64,000 bases of DNA from Onthophagus taurus (lineage: Eukaryota > Arthropoda > Insecta > Coleoptera > Scarabaeidae), in the NCBI RefSeq assembly GCF_036711975.1, contig NC_091973.1:2356001-2420000 (forward strand), given 5' to 3'. Under the pieces are notes generated by a model. The model was not told where the DNA came from. It did no database searches and worked only from the letters and a program-made list of their open reading frames with translations. The position numbers and the translations under genes are program-made. Below, one piece after another: positions 18,501 to 33,821 of the stretch; position 1 is the first letter of the stretch; every line of letters begins with the position of its first letter.

Positions 18501-21500
18501 AATCAGATACGATTCGTTGTTTCAAAATTTTTTGCGTAGCTCGTGGGGTTATAGCAAACAGCGAATACATCCCCGGTTTATTATCGCCGATTTCGTGGCA
18601 ACCTGTAGATTATATGATTGCGACCGCTTGCTGTAGCGATAATAACTGGAAGATAATGATTTATGAGCCAAACGGCTGCGCAAAACTAGTACATTTGATG
18701 GTTAATAACCTGAAAATCGCCCAATTAAAATGGAGTAAAGATGGTAAGATTTTGGCGGTTTTGGAAGAAAATGGGGCTTCGTCGAATGTTCTTTTGTTCA
18801 CGATTACGGGTTATTGTTTCGAGTTGAAACAAAGTTTGCAATTTGCAACGGAAGTACGTTATATCGACTGGTTGGAATCGACGGGTAGTGTCCAACATTT
18901 AGTTGTTGTTTTAAAAGAGGGAATTATTCATTATTATTTGCGTTTGGGGCCAACTTTTAGTTCGGTAACTGTCGATGAAGGTACTATGACTGCAGTCATA
19001 AATGGGAGGGAATTACTGCTTGTGGATACTTTAAAAAATATTACAATGAAACCGGAAGGCGAGAATATCGACGCCATAAAATTCGCGTTCCCCGACACCA
19101 TGTCACAAGTAGTGTTTAACACAACCCTGCCTATGTTTTTATGTATTGATAGCAGCAATAAGGTCCGAATTTACACTTACAGAAGTAACAATATCTCCGT
19201 TATTTCCGATCACATTGGATTTATGTTACCAATTTTAAACGCATATCCTTTGCAAATTCATCACGTCGCATTTTGTGATCAGTATTTTATTATGTACATA
19301 GTTGATAATGATAGACCTAAAGAGCTTATTTTTGATCTGTCGAATAAGATGTGCACTAAATCGACTCCGTGGAGAGCTGATATTACAGGAGTAAAATTGA
19401 TTAAAACGTTTAATAGGGAAATTAAAAAATATACTTTTTATAGTAATGGGGATTTATATTTAGATCTTGATTTGGTGCGAAACTACACACATTTAATAAT
19501 CAAAATGGAGAGCTTTTGTTATCAAAATAAAGATTATTTGCTCGTCCTTGATAACGCGAATCGATTGTTCTGCGATGATATCTTAGTAGCGGATAATGTA
19601 ACATCATTTCTTACGTTTTATGCATATATTTTGCTTACAAGGAGTAATAATATGTTATACAGTTGCCGTCACAACATTTTTTTGGATTGTATTCGTAAGA
19701 ATAAACCTTGGGAAATATTCGATTTCAGAAGTATTCCCGTTGGAGGAGTCTTAGTAGCGCCAATTCCCTACAAATTAAGTATTTTAATTCAAGACACTGT
19801 TGGAGTTTTAGAAATAATTTCAACCGGATTATTAGACGTTGACTACGTCAACACCTTATTAGACAGAGGATTATGGAACAAAGTACACACTGAAATTAAG
19901 TTACGCCATTTAAACCTAAATGTATTGGCTGATACAAACATGACAAGGTTTACCACAAATATTGAGGCATTCATCCATTCCACCCAAAAGCAATATTTGC
20001 AAGATTTTGTATTAAAACTCAGCAGCGGTAATGTACTTGAAACGATGAATTGCAAACATCAATTCGTTAACATCACCTCTAACGTAAATAAAATAAGCGA
20101 TATATGCTCGCTTATCGTTAATTCTTTGAAAGAAAAGGATTTAGAAACATATTTTGGGACAACTTTGTTAGCTATGATAAAATGGAAAGGACTTTCCGGG
20201 GGTGTTGCTTACGCGCAACGAGTTTATTCGCTAGGTAGTTCGGAGTTAAATAAAATAGTTGAAGGGGGGTTAAAATTAATTTGTTCATTGTTTAATGCAG
20301 ACGACGTTTTAATTCAATGTCTCAAAACGTACGATTTAGATTTTGCTTTATTCTCTCATTTCATACATAATCGCGATCCTGCCGCCACAACGACTTTAAT
20401 CGATGCTTTTTACGATTCCCAAAATGACAGCGAATTAAGATACAAAGTTAACCACCAAGTTGGAGACTACAAAGAAGCGGTTAAATATTTAGTGTTACAT
20501 TTATTAGATACCGTCAAAGAAAATCCGCACCAAATCTCTTACGATGATGTTATCGATTATGCATTGAAATACAATGAATTAGAAGTTCTTTATGATTTTT
20601 TGAAGAAACATGCGGTTAGTATTCCACGGTTATGCTTCGAGTTAGCTTTAGTTAACGAAGAGCTTAATCGAAAACAACGCGCGGCCGAACTTTACTTTGA
20701 AGCCGGTGATTTAGAAGCTGCATACACAGCTTACACTTGTATGTTTAATTGGATCGAAGCGATTAAAGTTCTCGACGCGATGAATCTTGATGAAAAAACG
20801 CATAAAAATCGTTTATCGAATTTCGCTGATCATTTAAGCGCCGCAGGATATTATAGCGGTGCTAAATATATACATTTAATGCAAAAGAATTACCACGAGG
20901 CGATTGTAGCAGCGATTGCCGAACACGCGTACATAGAAGCTCAAGATTTGATCGAAGAATATGATCCCGAGATGATATGGGTTTTAAGAACGGAAGCTCT
21001 CAACTACATTTCAAAATTGGAAGATTTGTTAGAAAATACTACAGATGACTTGGAATGTTACCTCTACAGAATCGTCGAGATTCGTAATCGTCGCCGTATT
21101 GGCACTTATTCGAATGTGGGAAACTCACTTCCACAATCTTTAAAATCAAACGGTGGCGATGATAATGAATCTCGTGATGGCGCCGAAAGTGTTCGCACTA
21201 CTTTCTCTTCGGTTGTAAGTCGTAGTTCCACTTCCAGCAGAAAAAGCAAAAAAGAAACAAAGAAGTATATCGATATGCGTCATGGTGGGCTCTACGAAGA
21301 TATCGCGATCATGCGAACCATTCATTTGAAAATAAAACAAATTGATAATATGGATAATGATTTAAACAATATTGTTGCTGTAATTGGCGGCACATCAGAC
21401 GAAGGTGTAAGCAACATTTTACTTAGAAATTATAACAAGTTGTTTAATTTTATTCAAGAAATTATTCCCAAAGTTTGGATTAACAACTTGAACAATATGG

Positions 21501-21663
21501 ATGTAGTCAACGAAGAGTTATTAGCGGCTAGAACCAACATTATTTTCCTTGGTAAATTTTTTTTTTATTAAAATTGATGGATTTTAACAAATTTTATTTT
21601 GCAGAGTATCAATATCGGTTGGCTCCAGAGATTACTCGATTTGTAAGAGGCGACGAAGAATAG
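15552..21663 (+). CDS. ELP1: Elongator complex protein 1 (IKAP/ELP1 homologue)
   Basis: Three coding exons (15552-16089, 18423-21551, 21605-21663) give 1,241 residues; family members have about 1,250 to 1,330. ELP1 is the largest scaffold of Elongator, which modifies wobble uridines of tRNAs. The N-terminal half is the paired WD40 propellers; landmarks are VHWGARSTQFAGF in exon 1 and ILWRPDGKCFLISY at the start of exon 2. The C-terminal half is TPR-like helices (QRAAELYFEAGDLEAAYTAY). A serine- and lysine-rich basic stretch lies near residues 1100-1125, equivalent to the tRNA-binding region of ELP1. The start ATG at 15552 is the first in frame after an upstream acceptor; ATG at 15570 is possible. 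Intron 1 (2.3 kb) carries a retroelement tail and a long palindrome. The gene converges with the membrane-protein gene at 22041. Confidence 0.96.
16561..16899. repeat. Pair of 21-base direct repeats 318 bases apart
   Basis: ATAATTGTGGTGGTTGCCAC plus A occurs at 16561-16581 and 16879-16899 inside ELP1 intron 1. It could be an insertion's target duplication or a duplicated repeat end. TGTGG...CCACA inside it is palindromic. Confidence 0.6.
16911..17561 (-). mobile_element. Degraded non-LTR retrotransposon 3' end
   Basis: The minus strand encodes about 100 codons of a reverse-transcriptase C-terminal tail (HRVETFKKSFSYNCAKILNN, FFSFKKKYKKYL). An A/T-rich 3' UTR and a TTATAATAATAAT-type tail follow. 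It lies in ELP1 intron 1. The sequence upstream on its strand is CT/GA-rich and not recognisable, so the 5' boundary is uncertain. No clear target duplication was found. Confidence 0.65.
17690..18278. mobile_element. Nearly full-length palindromic (foldback) element in ELP1 intron 1
   Basis: The left half (from GTGGGTGAAAATTTGGGC through CTATCTCAAATACTATAAG) matches the reverse complement of the right half along about 280 bases. Inner blocks such as GTAGAATATACTGGCGTTG and its partner near 18035 are included. The centre lies near 17985 with a short loop. The outer ends resemble the CTATCTCAGAAACTAxAAG block beside the clusters at 36960 and 44240, which suggests one family. It has no coding capacity. 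Confidence 0.8.
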
Positions 21664-21764
21664 ATTTTAATAGTTTTTTTTTACTAGTGTTTTCGAGTTT
21701 TATGTTTTAATGTTATTCTAGCGGCTGTGAGAGTTTATGTTTAGTTTTTGTTTATTTTGACGTT

Positions 21765-21770
21765 AATAAA
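21765..21770 (+). terminator. Poly(A) signal of ELP1
   Basis: AATAAA about 100 bases past the ELP1 stop, followed by a T-rich stretch. Confidence 0.7.
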
Positions 21771-22040
21771 ATATTTTTTCAATAATATTTGCGTTTTGTT
21801 TGGGGTAATTAAAACAAAAAAGAAATTAAATTTTAAAAACTATACTATATTTTTTTATAAATATTAAAATAACTTCACAGTAACTATATCCTAACACGTT
21901 TCTATTATTTCAAGAGGGACGAGTTACGGATAGAATTGAATTTAATTAACTAACATTCTAGTATATACAAATTTGTAAGTGGACACCATCTTGGGGTGGA
22001 TCTCTTGATATGATTTTTATCTTTGAGATATTGAAGATAA

Positions 22041-22700
22041 TTATAATTTAGTATGTTTAACGGTATCCGTCCAATAATTTTGTATGGTCATCGCTTCTAA
22101 ACTATTAAGAAACGAGTCGTTATCCAAACTGTACATTTCTTCCGAATTATCCTAAATAAAAAATAATAATTAAAAAAGAATCTGAGAATCGTTAAAACAT
22201 ACCCTTACAGATGTATCATCAATATATCCGCTTGAATCCAAATTACTACAATGATCATTTAATACTTGCGGACGATTCAAACTTCTATTCTTGTACATAA
22301 CGCAGGATAATATTGAAATTGCCGCCGCAACAAGTGCACAACTTAACGTAATCCCAGCTATTCCAGCTGCGGATAAATTTCCGAATGGTTTTACAATACC
22401 TTCGCTAACATTTCTTGGTTCAACCACTAATTCCGATTGATTTCGACATATTTCTTCGTAGAAACCGGTCAAATTTTCGGCCGCCTCGGTACGATTCAAC
22501 GTCACATTAAATAGTTCTTCTAAAGTACTATTCTCCGCAACTATCACAGACTCGTTGACTGATTCCGAAACGTTCCCAGGGGGACGTTTTGTCATCATTA
22601 AACTATCCATATCTGATGGTAATGATGAAGATGTTTGGACGTTTAAGATTATCGTTACATAAGTTATCCAAAACCAATGCATGTACCAGTATAAAATCAT
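22041..22700 (-). CDS. Single-pass, heavily N-glycosylated membrane protein, unrecognised family
   Basis: Two exons (22700-22203 and 22151-22041) give 202 residues. An N-terminal hydrophobic segment (WMHWFWITYVTI-like region, residues 4-20) looks like a signal peptide. The ectodomain of about 100 residues has roughly nine N-X-S/T sequons (NVS, NES, NST, NVT, NRT, NLT, NQS, NVS, NLS) and a single cysteine before the membrane. One transmembrane helix follows (AGITLSCALVAAAISILSCV). The cytosolic tail contains EMYSLDNDSFLNSLEAMT, which looks like a conserved binding motif. I do not recognise the family. The topology (type I) is inferred from this order. The gene is tail-to-tail with ELP1. Confidence 0.75.
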
Positions 22701-23499
22701 CTCAACCCCATGTAAATTTTCTTATAAACAAAATTGTCATATTACTATTATTAATCATTACTGTTTCTTTTCTTGGAAGGACTGTTTTGCTCAGTTTTTA
22801 AATCTATAATCAAAAAAATTCATCGTAAGGAAACATTTTTTCGATTACTACAATTCAAGATTATTAACGTAATTGAAGGATTACTCAAGATTGATAAAAT
22901 AAATTGTGAGTAAACTGAAATAACTTTACTGAAATATTTTTGCGAATTACTCATTGCTGCGATAAAATATTTTATGAATAAAACACAAATTATGTATTCT
23001 GAATCATCATGATTTGTAAAAAATGTTCATAAATGAGGTATTTGAAAAGAGGATGTTGATATAAGTAGTTGGAGATGAAGGAAGTGATGATGCATCTGGA
23101 GAAGTATTTTTATTAAAGGGTCGAAATGAAGGGATGAAATAAGGATGGAGGCAAGAGTGTTTCTTAGAGATATGGGAACAAAGAAGGGATGCTAGAAAAT
23201 AACATATTGTCGATAGAAAAGTGAATGCTGTCAATGGAACTCTAAATCCTTGAATAAAAGTGTTTGGACAAGATTTGATACTAATGCGAGAAGTCGAGAT
23301 TCTGCTACAGATATTGCCAATACATCTTTTTATAAAAGTTATAGCGAACAGAAGCTTAAATATTACATATAGAATACAAGATCCTGAATATTACGGGAGA
23401 TACTTGATTATTACCACTAATACATAAGCTAGAGGCGAATATGGAACCATTTTCTGCAAGGAAGTTATATCCATTGCTACTACTTTGCATTGGCCTCAC
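22701..23499. other. Intergenic region upstream of the membrane-protein gene
   Basis: AT-rich with purine-rich stretches around 23060-23200. Short ORFs here show no recognisable domain. No RNA gene seen. Confidence 0.4.
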
Positions 23500-24636
23500 T
23501 AAGTATTGTTCCTGATACTTAAGTTGCTTACAATAAGTATTTTTCGTGATAGAGCATGATCTTCGTCTATACGTAATCCAATCCAACCTAGCTCAGCCCA
23601 ACCCAAGTATCGCGAATAATACTTAGGGCGGCCGACGTCTTCGAAGTCGGCCGAGATTATTTCTGTTGATATAAATAATAATCTCGGCCGACTTCGAAGA
23701 CGTCGGCCGCCATAAGTATTGTTCGTGATGGAGCATGATCTTCGCCTGCAACCCAACCTAAGTATCAAGAACAAGACTTAGTGCGGCCGACGTCTTCGAA
23801 GTCGGCCGAGATTGTTTCTCTTAACCTGCTTGAAATTTATGGAAGAAGTAACCTCGGCCGACTTCGAAGGCGTCGGCCGCCCTAAGTATTGTTCATGATA
23901 TAAGAAATAATCTCGGCCGACTTCGAAGACGTCGGCCGCGCTAAGTATTGTTCTTGATACTTAGGTTGGGTTGCAGGCGAAGATCATGCTCCATCACGAA
24001 CAATATTTAGTGCGGCCGACGTCTTCGAAGTCGGCCGAGATTATTTCTGTTGATATAGGTAATAATCTCGGCCGACTTCGAAGACGTCGGCCGCCATAAG
24101 TATTGTTCGTGATGGAGCATGATCTTCGCCTGCAACCCAACCTAAGTATCAAGAACAAGACTTAGTGCATGATACAAGAAATAATCTCGGCCGACTTCGA
24201 AGACGTCGGCCGCGCTAAGTATTGTTCTTGATACTTAGGTTGGGTTGCAGGCGAAGATCATGCTCCATTACGAACAATATTTAGTGCGGCCGACGTCTTC
24301 GAAGTCGGCCGAGATTATTTTTGTTGATATAGGTAATAATCTCGGCCGACTTCGAAGACGTCGGCCGCCACAAGTATTGTTCGTGATGGAGCATGATCTT
24401 CGCCTGCAACCCAACCTAAGTATCAAGAAAACTGCTAAGCAAATTCAGAGAAACAATCTTATTATCTAGATTATTTCTTATATTAAAAACAATACTTCGC
24501 GCATATACTTGGCTGTATCTAAAATGTTGGTTTTTTAGAATATGGCAAATAACAGAATATTAAGTGTGAAGCAATATTTTGTCATATCTCCAACAATAAT
24601 TAAGATATCTGCTGTGAAGGCTAAAATGAAACACTG
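23500..24636. mobile_element. Hairpin-array repeat cluster 5 with a transposon-like right end
   Basis: About ten palindromic cores in alternating orientation, with three near-identical blocks around 23690-23810, 23930-24010 and 24180-24260. The right edge (24530-24636) ends AAAATGAAACACTG followed by TA. This is the inverse of the CAGTGTGTTTGATTTT end seen at 8501 and shares the inner GATATGACAAAATATT block with 47420. A matching left end was not found. Confidence 0.75.
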
Positions 24637-24893
24637 TATATTGGTCCTTAAAGTGTTAATTATAAAATAATTTCAAGTTATTTTATAACCACAATATTGT
24701 TAATGAAGCTTGGATAAGTAATTACCTGTTCATTATCATATTTTCCTCCTACAAATGGTTGAATCAATCTTATTAATAAATAATTTTCTGATCTTAATGA
24801 AGCAATTAGTGTTGATTTTAAAGAATTTTATTAAAGTGAGGTTATATTAAAAAGAAGCGAATAAATAAATCTTAATTAACTCACCTAAAACAA

Positions 24894-25217
24894 TTAGAAC
24901 ATTATATTAAATTGGCTGAAGTATTCTAAACGTGCCTGCGGTTCGTAGTGGACTGATTCGAGTGTTTTAATAAATTTTCCTGTTGAAGGTAAACGATTTT
25001 TAATAGTTTGTATAACATCACCTACTTTTGTTTGTTGCAAATTACTGTTTAATGTATCCGATTCGTCCTTCGAATTGTTTGTGTACGGAGGAGAGAAGGA
25101 TGAAGGAAAACATTCAGTGGCTGCAAACATCAACACAAAACGACGGTACAATATAAATAAAGTGGTTGTCAAAACACTTTTTATTGTATCTCGATGACAT
25201 TTGACGTTTCTAAACAT
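24894..25217 (-). CDS. Hypothetical 107-residue ORF, possibly part of a spliced gene
   Basis: The ORF begins MFRNVKCHRDTIKSV and has a hydrophobic segment near residues 15-30. It starts 264 bases from the divergent CMC2 start, a plausible shared promoter. No family is recognised. Downstream on the same strand an open stretch (TTTGTAGGAGGAAAATATG region) ends at a CAG/GTAATT donor at 24726. That suggests further exons, but I cannot join them convincingly. It could equally be non-coding DNA. Confidence 0.3.
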   Translation of the reverse strand: MFRNVKCHRDTIKSVLTTTLFILYRRFVLMFAATECFPSSFSPPYTNNSKDESDTLNSNLQQTKVGDVIQTIKNRLPSTGKFIKTLESVHYEPQARLEYFSQFNIMF

Positions 25218-25480
25218 TTTCTAACCTCACAATTTGATTTTGAGCGCCATCTAGTTTCATAATTCAAAACGAACTTTATTAATTTCAACTTAATCATTCA
25301 TTAATTTATAAATTTCTTAATTAATAACTTTAAATATTCAAAAAAACATTAATTATTAATAGGGAACATAACTCATAAAAGTATTACATAACCCAAGTTG
25401 TAATCAAAGATGTCGTTGATAAAGCGATAAAACCTAACCAAAAAATCATCACATTTTAGGCAAATACATATTTTTTTATA

Positions 25481-25770
25481 ATGCACACAGATTTATCCCC
25501 TCATTTACACTCAGAAAGGTGTAACGAACTAATTCAATTATTAAAAAATTGCCACCAAGAGGTAAATGATGCAACAATTAACAAAAACAAAATTAATCTT
25601 ATTAATTTTAGCACCCCGTAGCAAAATTTGTTGGATATTGCAACTCATTGGATTCGCAAATGGTAAAGTGTTTGAAAGAAGAACGTTTAGAACGTAGACG
25701 TTTAAACATAATAAAATCGAACGAGAGAAAAGCCAGGTTACGAGGACTCTCCCAAGAAGAAAGTAATTAA
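25481..25770 (+). CDS. CMC2: COX assembly mitochondrial protein 2 homologue (CMC2)
   Basis: Two exons (25481-25561, 25612-25770) give 79 residues, the same length as human CMC2. The start MHTDLSPHLHSERC matches the family. Two CX9C motifs are visible, CNELIQLLKNC and CNSLDSQMVKC; these form the twin-cysteine helical hairpin imported into the mitochondrial intermembrane space by Mia40. The family role is in cytochrome c oxidase biogenesis. The next ORF (Abitram) starts two bases after this stop, and there is no poly(A) signal between them. Confidence 0.96.
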
Positions 25771-25772
25771 AA

Positions 25773-26321
25773 ATGGATGTAAATAATAGTATTGTACCTA
25801 ACATTGTAAATTCAATCGATCAATCTTTATTAATTAATCACACTTTTACAAGTCCATCTCTTAAATATTACGAGCATAAATATTGTAAAAAAATTTTATC
25901 AATCGATGAAAGAATATATCAAAGAGTTAGTTTTCACACAAACAGGATTTGCTTATTATCATTGGCGGATGACCATCCAATTTTAAAAGATAATAAAGAA
26001 ATTCTAAAAATTAATTTCGAGGTTTCAAATGTAAACCGCTTAGATAATGTAGTTCTTGGTAAAGGTAAAAAAGGGGGGCAAAAATTGCGACCTCACCAGC
26101 CTCTTTGTTATATTGAATGTAAAGGAGGTGAAATATACACTATTTATAGCTGCATTGAGGGTAAACTTATCGAAGTGAATAAGCAATTAATTGATAATCC
26201 TGAATTTATTAAATCTTACCCTATTAGTAAAGGTTACATCGCGTTAATTTTACCAATGCTCTGTAAATCGGATAGTTTTAAAGAACTTATGTTAACTTCA
26301 AATCAATATTATGAAGATTAA
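25773..26321 (+). CDS. ABITRAM: Abitram/Simiate (FAM206A) homologue
   Basis: A single exon of 182 residues; the human protein is about 181. The family core is present: VVLGKGKKGGQKLRPHQPLC, IYSCIEGKLIEVNKQL and the ending TSNQYYED. Together these resemble a lipoyl/biotinyl-like beta fold. Mammalian Abitram is a nuclear protein reported to bind actin and affect transcription; the role in insects is not known to me. The ATG (AAAATGG, strong context) lies two bases after the CMC2 stop in a different frame, so both ORFs are probably on one mRNA. AATAAA overlaps the stop codon and recurs within 30 bases. Confidence 0.93.
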   Translation: MDVNNSIVPNIVNSIDQSLLINHTFTSPSLKYYEHKYCKKILSIDERIYQRVSFHTNRICLLSLADDHPILKDNKEILKINFEVSNVNRLDNVVLGKGKKGGQKLRPHQPLCYIECKGGEIYTIYSCIEGKLIEVNKQLIDNPEFIKSYPISKGYIALILPMLCKSDSFKELMLTSNQYYED

Positions 26322-26549
26322 ATAAAAACAAAAAGAATAAAAGTAAAGATTTTATTACTAATCTTTTTTTAATTTCAAGACCTTAACACGACCAGTACTT
26401 ACTTATGGGTTGGAAACATCAACAACATGTGCTTTGCTCGCCATGAGCGCCACTTGGACGATTTCTAAACATTAAAAGCCAAGTATCTTCGAAGTCGGAA
26501 ATTTCAAGCTGGGTAGACTTGGTTTCACGCTGATCCCGTTAATAACTTT

Positions 26550-26820
26550 ATGGAAGAAATAAACTCGGCCGACTTCGAAGACGTCGGCCGCCCCAAGTAC
26601 GATGAAACTCAACCCAACCCAAGTACCATGAGCAATACTTAGGGCGGCCGACGTCTTCGAAGTCGGCCGAGTTCTTTCTTCTATAAACTTCAAGCAGGGT
26701 AGATTTGGTTTCACACTTTGAATACTGGGTGGTACCATTAATAACTTTATGGAAGAAATAATCTCGGCCGACTTCGAAGACGTCGGCCGCCCCAAGTATC
26801 ATCAAACCCAACCCAACCTA
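26550..26820. repeat. Hairpin-array repeat cluster 6a
   Basis: Cores in alternating orientation. The spacer here includes TTTCTTCTATAAACTTCAAG and its partner CTTTATGGAAGAAATAA, so each unit can fold into a stem of nearly 50 bases. It is split from cluster 6b by the retroelement at 26821. Confidence 0.85.
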
Positions 26821-28440
26821 AATATAATAATAATAATAATAATAATAAATGCCTTTATTAGAAAATAAGCTTAATTGTACAAAAAAAAACATACAAAAGA
26901 AAATAGGCGAGTTCCAGCTTGTACTAGTTAGTACAGCTGCTCTAACTAACCTAAGAAACAAAAAAAGAAAAACATGACTCGGCCAAAAATTACAAAGCAA
27001 CAGCTAGATACAACAACAAGATTGCAAAACATGTCAGATCAGCGTTTGCCCCCATGTAGACATTGTTCAAGAAAACAAGAATATTTCTGTGTAAATTTAA
27101 ACCTTCGTAGTGAGAACCCCTTGCAATTATCGTCCACCTCATTATATTTCGAAGTTATTTGAAATAAGTATGATCTCTGAAACAAAGACAAACGATAGAA
27201 GGGTGGCGACAGTCTTCCGCGAAATCGCGTATTTATTCGGTGGACATCATTTCGGAAAGTTATCAGTTGGTAGAGATACTGTGGTTCCTTGTAGTTTATA
27301 ATTTTATGGTATAGGCACAAACACTGCACTTTCCTACGATGATACATATTTAGCCATCCCGCATCCTTCAGTTTATAAGATATTCTGTTATATTTTCTAA
27401 TTCCATAAATATACCGAAGACACGAATTTTGCACTCGTTGAATACGTGTTACATCGCTAACGTCAATGCACGGATGGTAGACCTCAGCACAATAAGTGAA
27501 TTGAGACAACACAGAGGCTTCGCACAACACCTTTTTCAGATGAATACCAAGGTAGTATCAATGAGGAAACAACATCCTCAGATGATAATAAGCCCTGGAT
27601 ATACAGTTGGAGACATGCTTCTTATAACGAAAACTGTTGTCCATAATCATACCCAAATTCTTTACCTCACTAACCAAAGGAATGTTACAACCATCAATTT
27701 GCAAATCAATACTTTCCCGAAAACCATTACATATAGCGGAATTTCCAAAAAGTATAGCATTGGATTTACTCGGATTAAGATGTAGACCGTATTCCCGAGC
27801 CACTTTATGAATGTAATCGAGGTCTTTTTGCATATTCGTAATACCCAACGCGAAGTCGCGTGGATCAAAGGAAACATACATCTGCAAGTCATCCGCATAC
27901 ATATGGTACTCACAATGATTTAACCCCCTAACGATTGAGATGTATATAAAGAAAATAGAATAGGCCCTAAAATAGTACCTTGTGGTACACCCTTGCTCAA
28001 ACAGCGAAATTCAGACAAAGCATCACCGATTCTAACCGACTGATGCCTATTACTTAAATAATTTTCAATTAAGTTTAAAGCGGATTCACTGAAGCCAATA
28101 TACTTTAACAATTCCACAAGCAAATCATGACAAACACTATCAAAAGCTCTACTAAAATCCAACAAGACTACCAACGTACATAATCCTTTATCTCGAGCCT
28201 GTAAAATATCATTAGTTACCTTGAGAAGAGCAGTACTGCAGCTATGGTTTCTACGAAAACCAGATTGATGCTTCGGTAAAATATTATTAATTTGAACAAA
28301 TTGATGCAACTGATTAAACATAATTCTTTCCAGAACTTTAGATAAAATTGGCAATATGCTAATCGGCCGCAGATCTTTAGGCTCAGATGGGTCACGTTTT
28401 TTCGGGATAGGAACCACAATTGACAACTTCCAACAGTCAG
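26821..28440 (-). mobile_element. Inactive Jockey-like non-LTR retrotransposon (reverse transcriptase fragment)
   Basis: On the minus strand the RT domain is recognisable: LRPISILPILSKVLERI, FSRAFDSVCHDLL, GVPQGTILGPILFSLY and the catalytic MYADD box. The C-terminal tail follows (HRRKVQCLCLYHKI, YRLSLFQRSYLFQI) with a TTATTATTA tail at 26821. The coding frame is broken by a frameshift just before the YADD region (about 27915-27930) and by an in-frame stop near 27558. The 5' part including the endonuclease is missing. The flanks are two halves of a hairpin repeat unit with a short ATAT on each side, a possible target duplication. Confidence 0.9.
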
Positions 28441-29340
28441 GATATCATGAGCAATACTTAGGGCGGCCGACGTCTTCGAAGTCGGCCGAGTTGTTTCTTC
28501 CATAAACATCAAGCAGAGTAGGCTTGGTTTCACACTTTGTATACCGGATGATCCCATTAATAACTTTATGGAAGAAATAAACTCGGCCGACTTCGAAGAC
28601 GTCGGCCGCCCCAACTATCATGAAACCCAACCCAACCCAAGTATTATGAGCAATACTTAGGGCGACCGACGTCTTCGAAGTCGGCCGCCCCAACTATCAT
28701 GAAACCCAACCCAAGTATCATGAGCAATACTTAGGGCGACCGACGTCTTCGAAGTCGGCCGAGTTGTTTCTTCCATAAACTTCAAGCAGAGTAGGCTTGG
28801 TATCACACTTTGAATACCGGGTGATCCCATTAATAACTTTATGGAAGAAATAATCTCGGCCGACTTCGAAGACGTCGGCCGCCCCAAGTACCATGAAACC
28901 CAACCAACCCAAGTATCATGAGCAATAGTTAGGACGGCCGACGTCTCCGAAGTCGGCCGAGTTGTTTCTTCCATAAACTTCAAGCAGGGTAGACTTGGTT
29001 TCACACTTTAAATACTGGGTGATCCCATTAATAACTTTATGGAAGAAATAATCTCGGCCGACTTCGAAGACGTCGGCCGCCCCAAGTATCATGAAACCCA
29101 ACCCAACCCAACATAAGTATCATGAGCAATACTTAGGCCGACTTCGAAGACGTCGGCCGAGATTATATCAAATTTTCATGATAAAAAACTCTGGATTCGG
29201 AACATACTACAAAAAAACTTTTAAAACAAAAGTTGTGGCAAATTTTATTCTTAACAATATCGCTCTCTTTCACTTTTACTCTCAGATGCATGGATATCGA
29301 GAAAAATGTGAAAATTTGCCGAATTCGTGGTTTTACAAAT
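28441..29340. repeat. Hairpin-array repeat cluster 6b and subterminal module
   Basis: Three near-identical units of roughly 195 bases. Each is core, spacer TTTCTTCCATAAAC..., about 50 bases of loop, inverse spacer, inverse core, then ATCATGAAACCCAACCCAAC. After 29170 comes a module ending CTCTCAGATGCAT (near 29280-29296) that is also found at 8625, 36600 and 48110. Confidence 0.85.
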
Positions 29341-29969
29341 TATGGATGGCATCAAATTTATGGAATTTATAATGAAAATTAAATAAAACCAAAAAGAATA
29401 AAAGTAAACATTTTATTTCCGTTTTTTTTTTAACTTAACCTATGTCTTGTAATAATGTACATACTCAACATGTTTGTTTTTTTTTATTTTTTTTTAATTA
29501 CTCTAAATAATTGAATGACGTGATTAAATTATACGGGAATTAATCGTCCCTCACCGAAGTAGAGCCCCCCAGCCGTTAAATATGAATAGATTCATACTGA
29601 AACACTTTCGGTGAGGGAGGGAGGAGCAGTTTTGTATTATTTTAACCTTACACGTACTACTATTCTGAGAGAGAGAGAGAGAAAAACTAAATTAAGGAAT
29701 TGTACACCCGATATTTCACGTTATTCGGCGTTATAACCCACTCCCTTCGAAAGCAAATCGCTTTTTCAACACTCCGTTTTGCAAAGAAAAGAAATTTTAA
29801 ATGCTATTAACACACACAATTTGGCAGGTAGAAACTAAAGAAAGCTTTTGACAGTTCATCGGCTATTCAGTAATCACATCGGTATAATTTAATATAATTT
29901 ACTTCTTTCCCCGAAGAATATCAGTCACATGATGTATTAGTTTTCTTTATTCGTCTATTTCTGATTCTT
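29341..29969 (-). other. Probable sarcalumenin 3' UTR and flank
   Basis: No ORF. A short GA microsatellite lies near 29671. At 29378-29425 the sequence resembles the 3' end of Abitram (26318-26365). Confidence 0.4.

Positions 29970-33821
<3,852 letters not shown>

Noticed and set aside
23007-23234. 75-codon ORF in the gap before cluster 5
   Set aside because: Low-complexity serine/phenylalanine content with no start context or neighbours supporting a gene.
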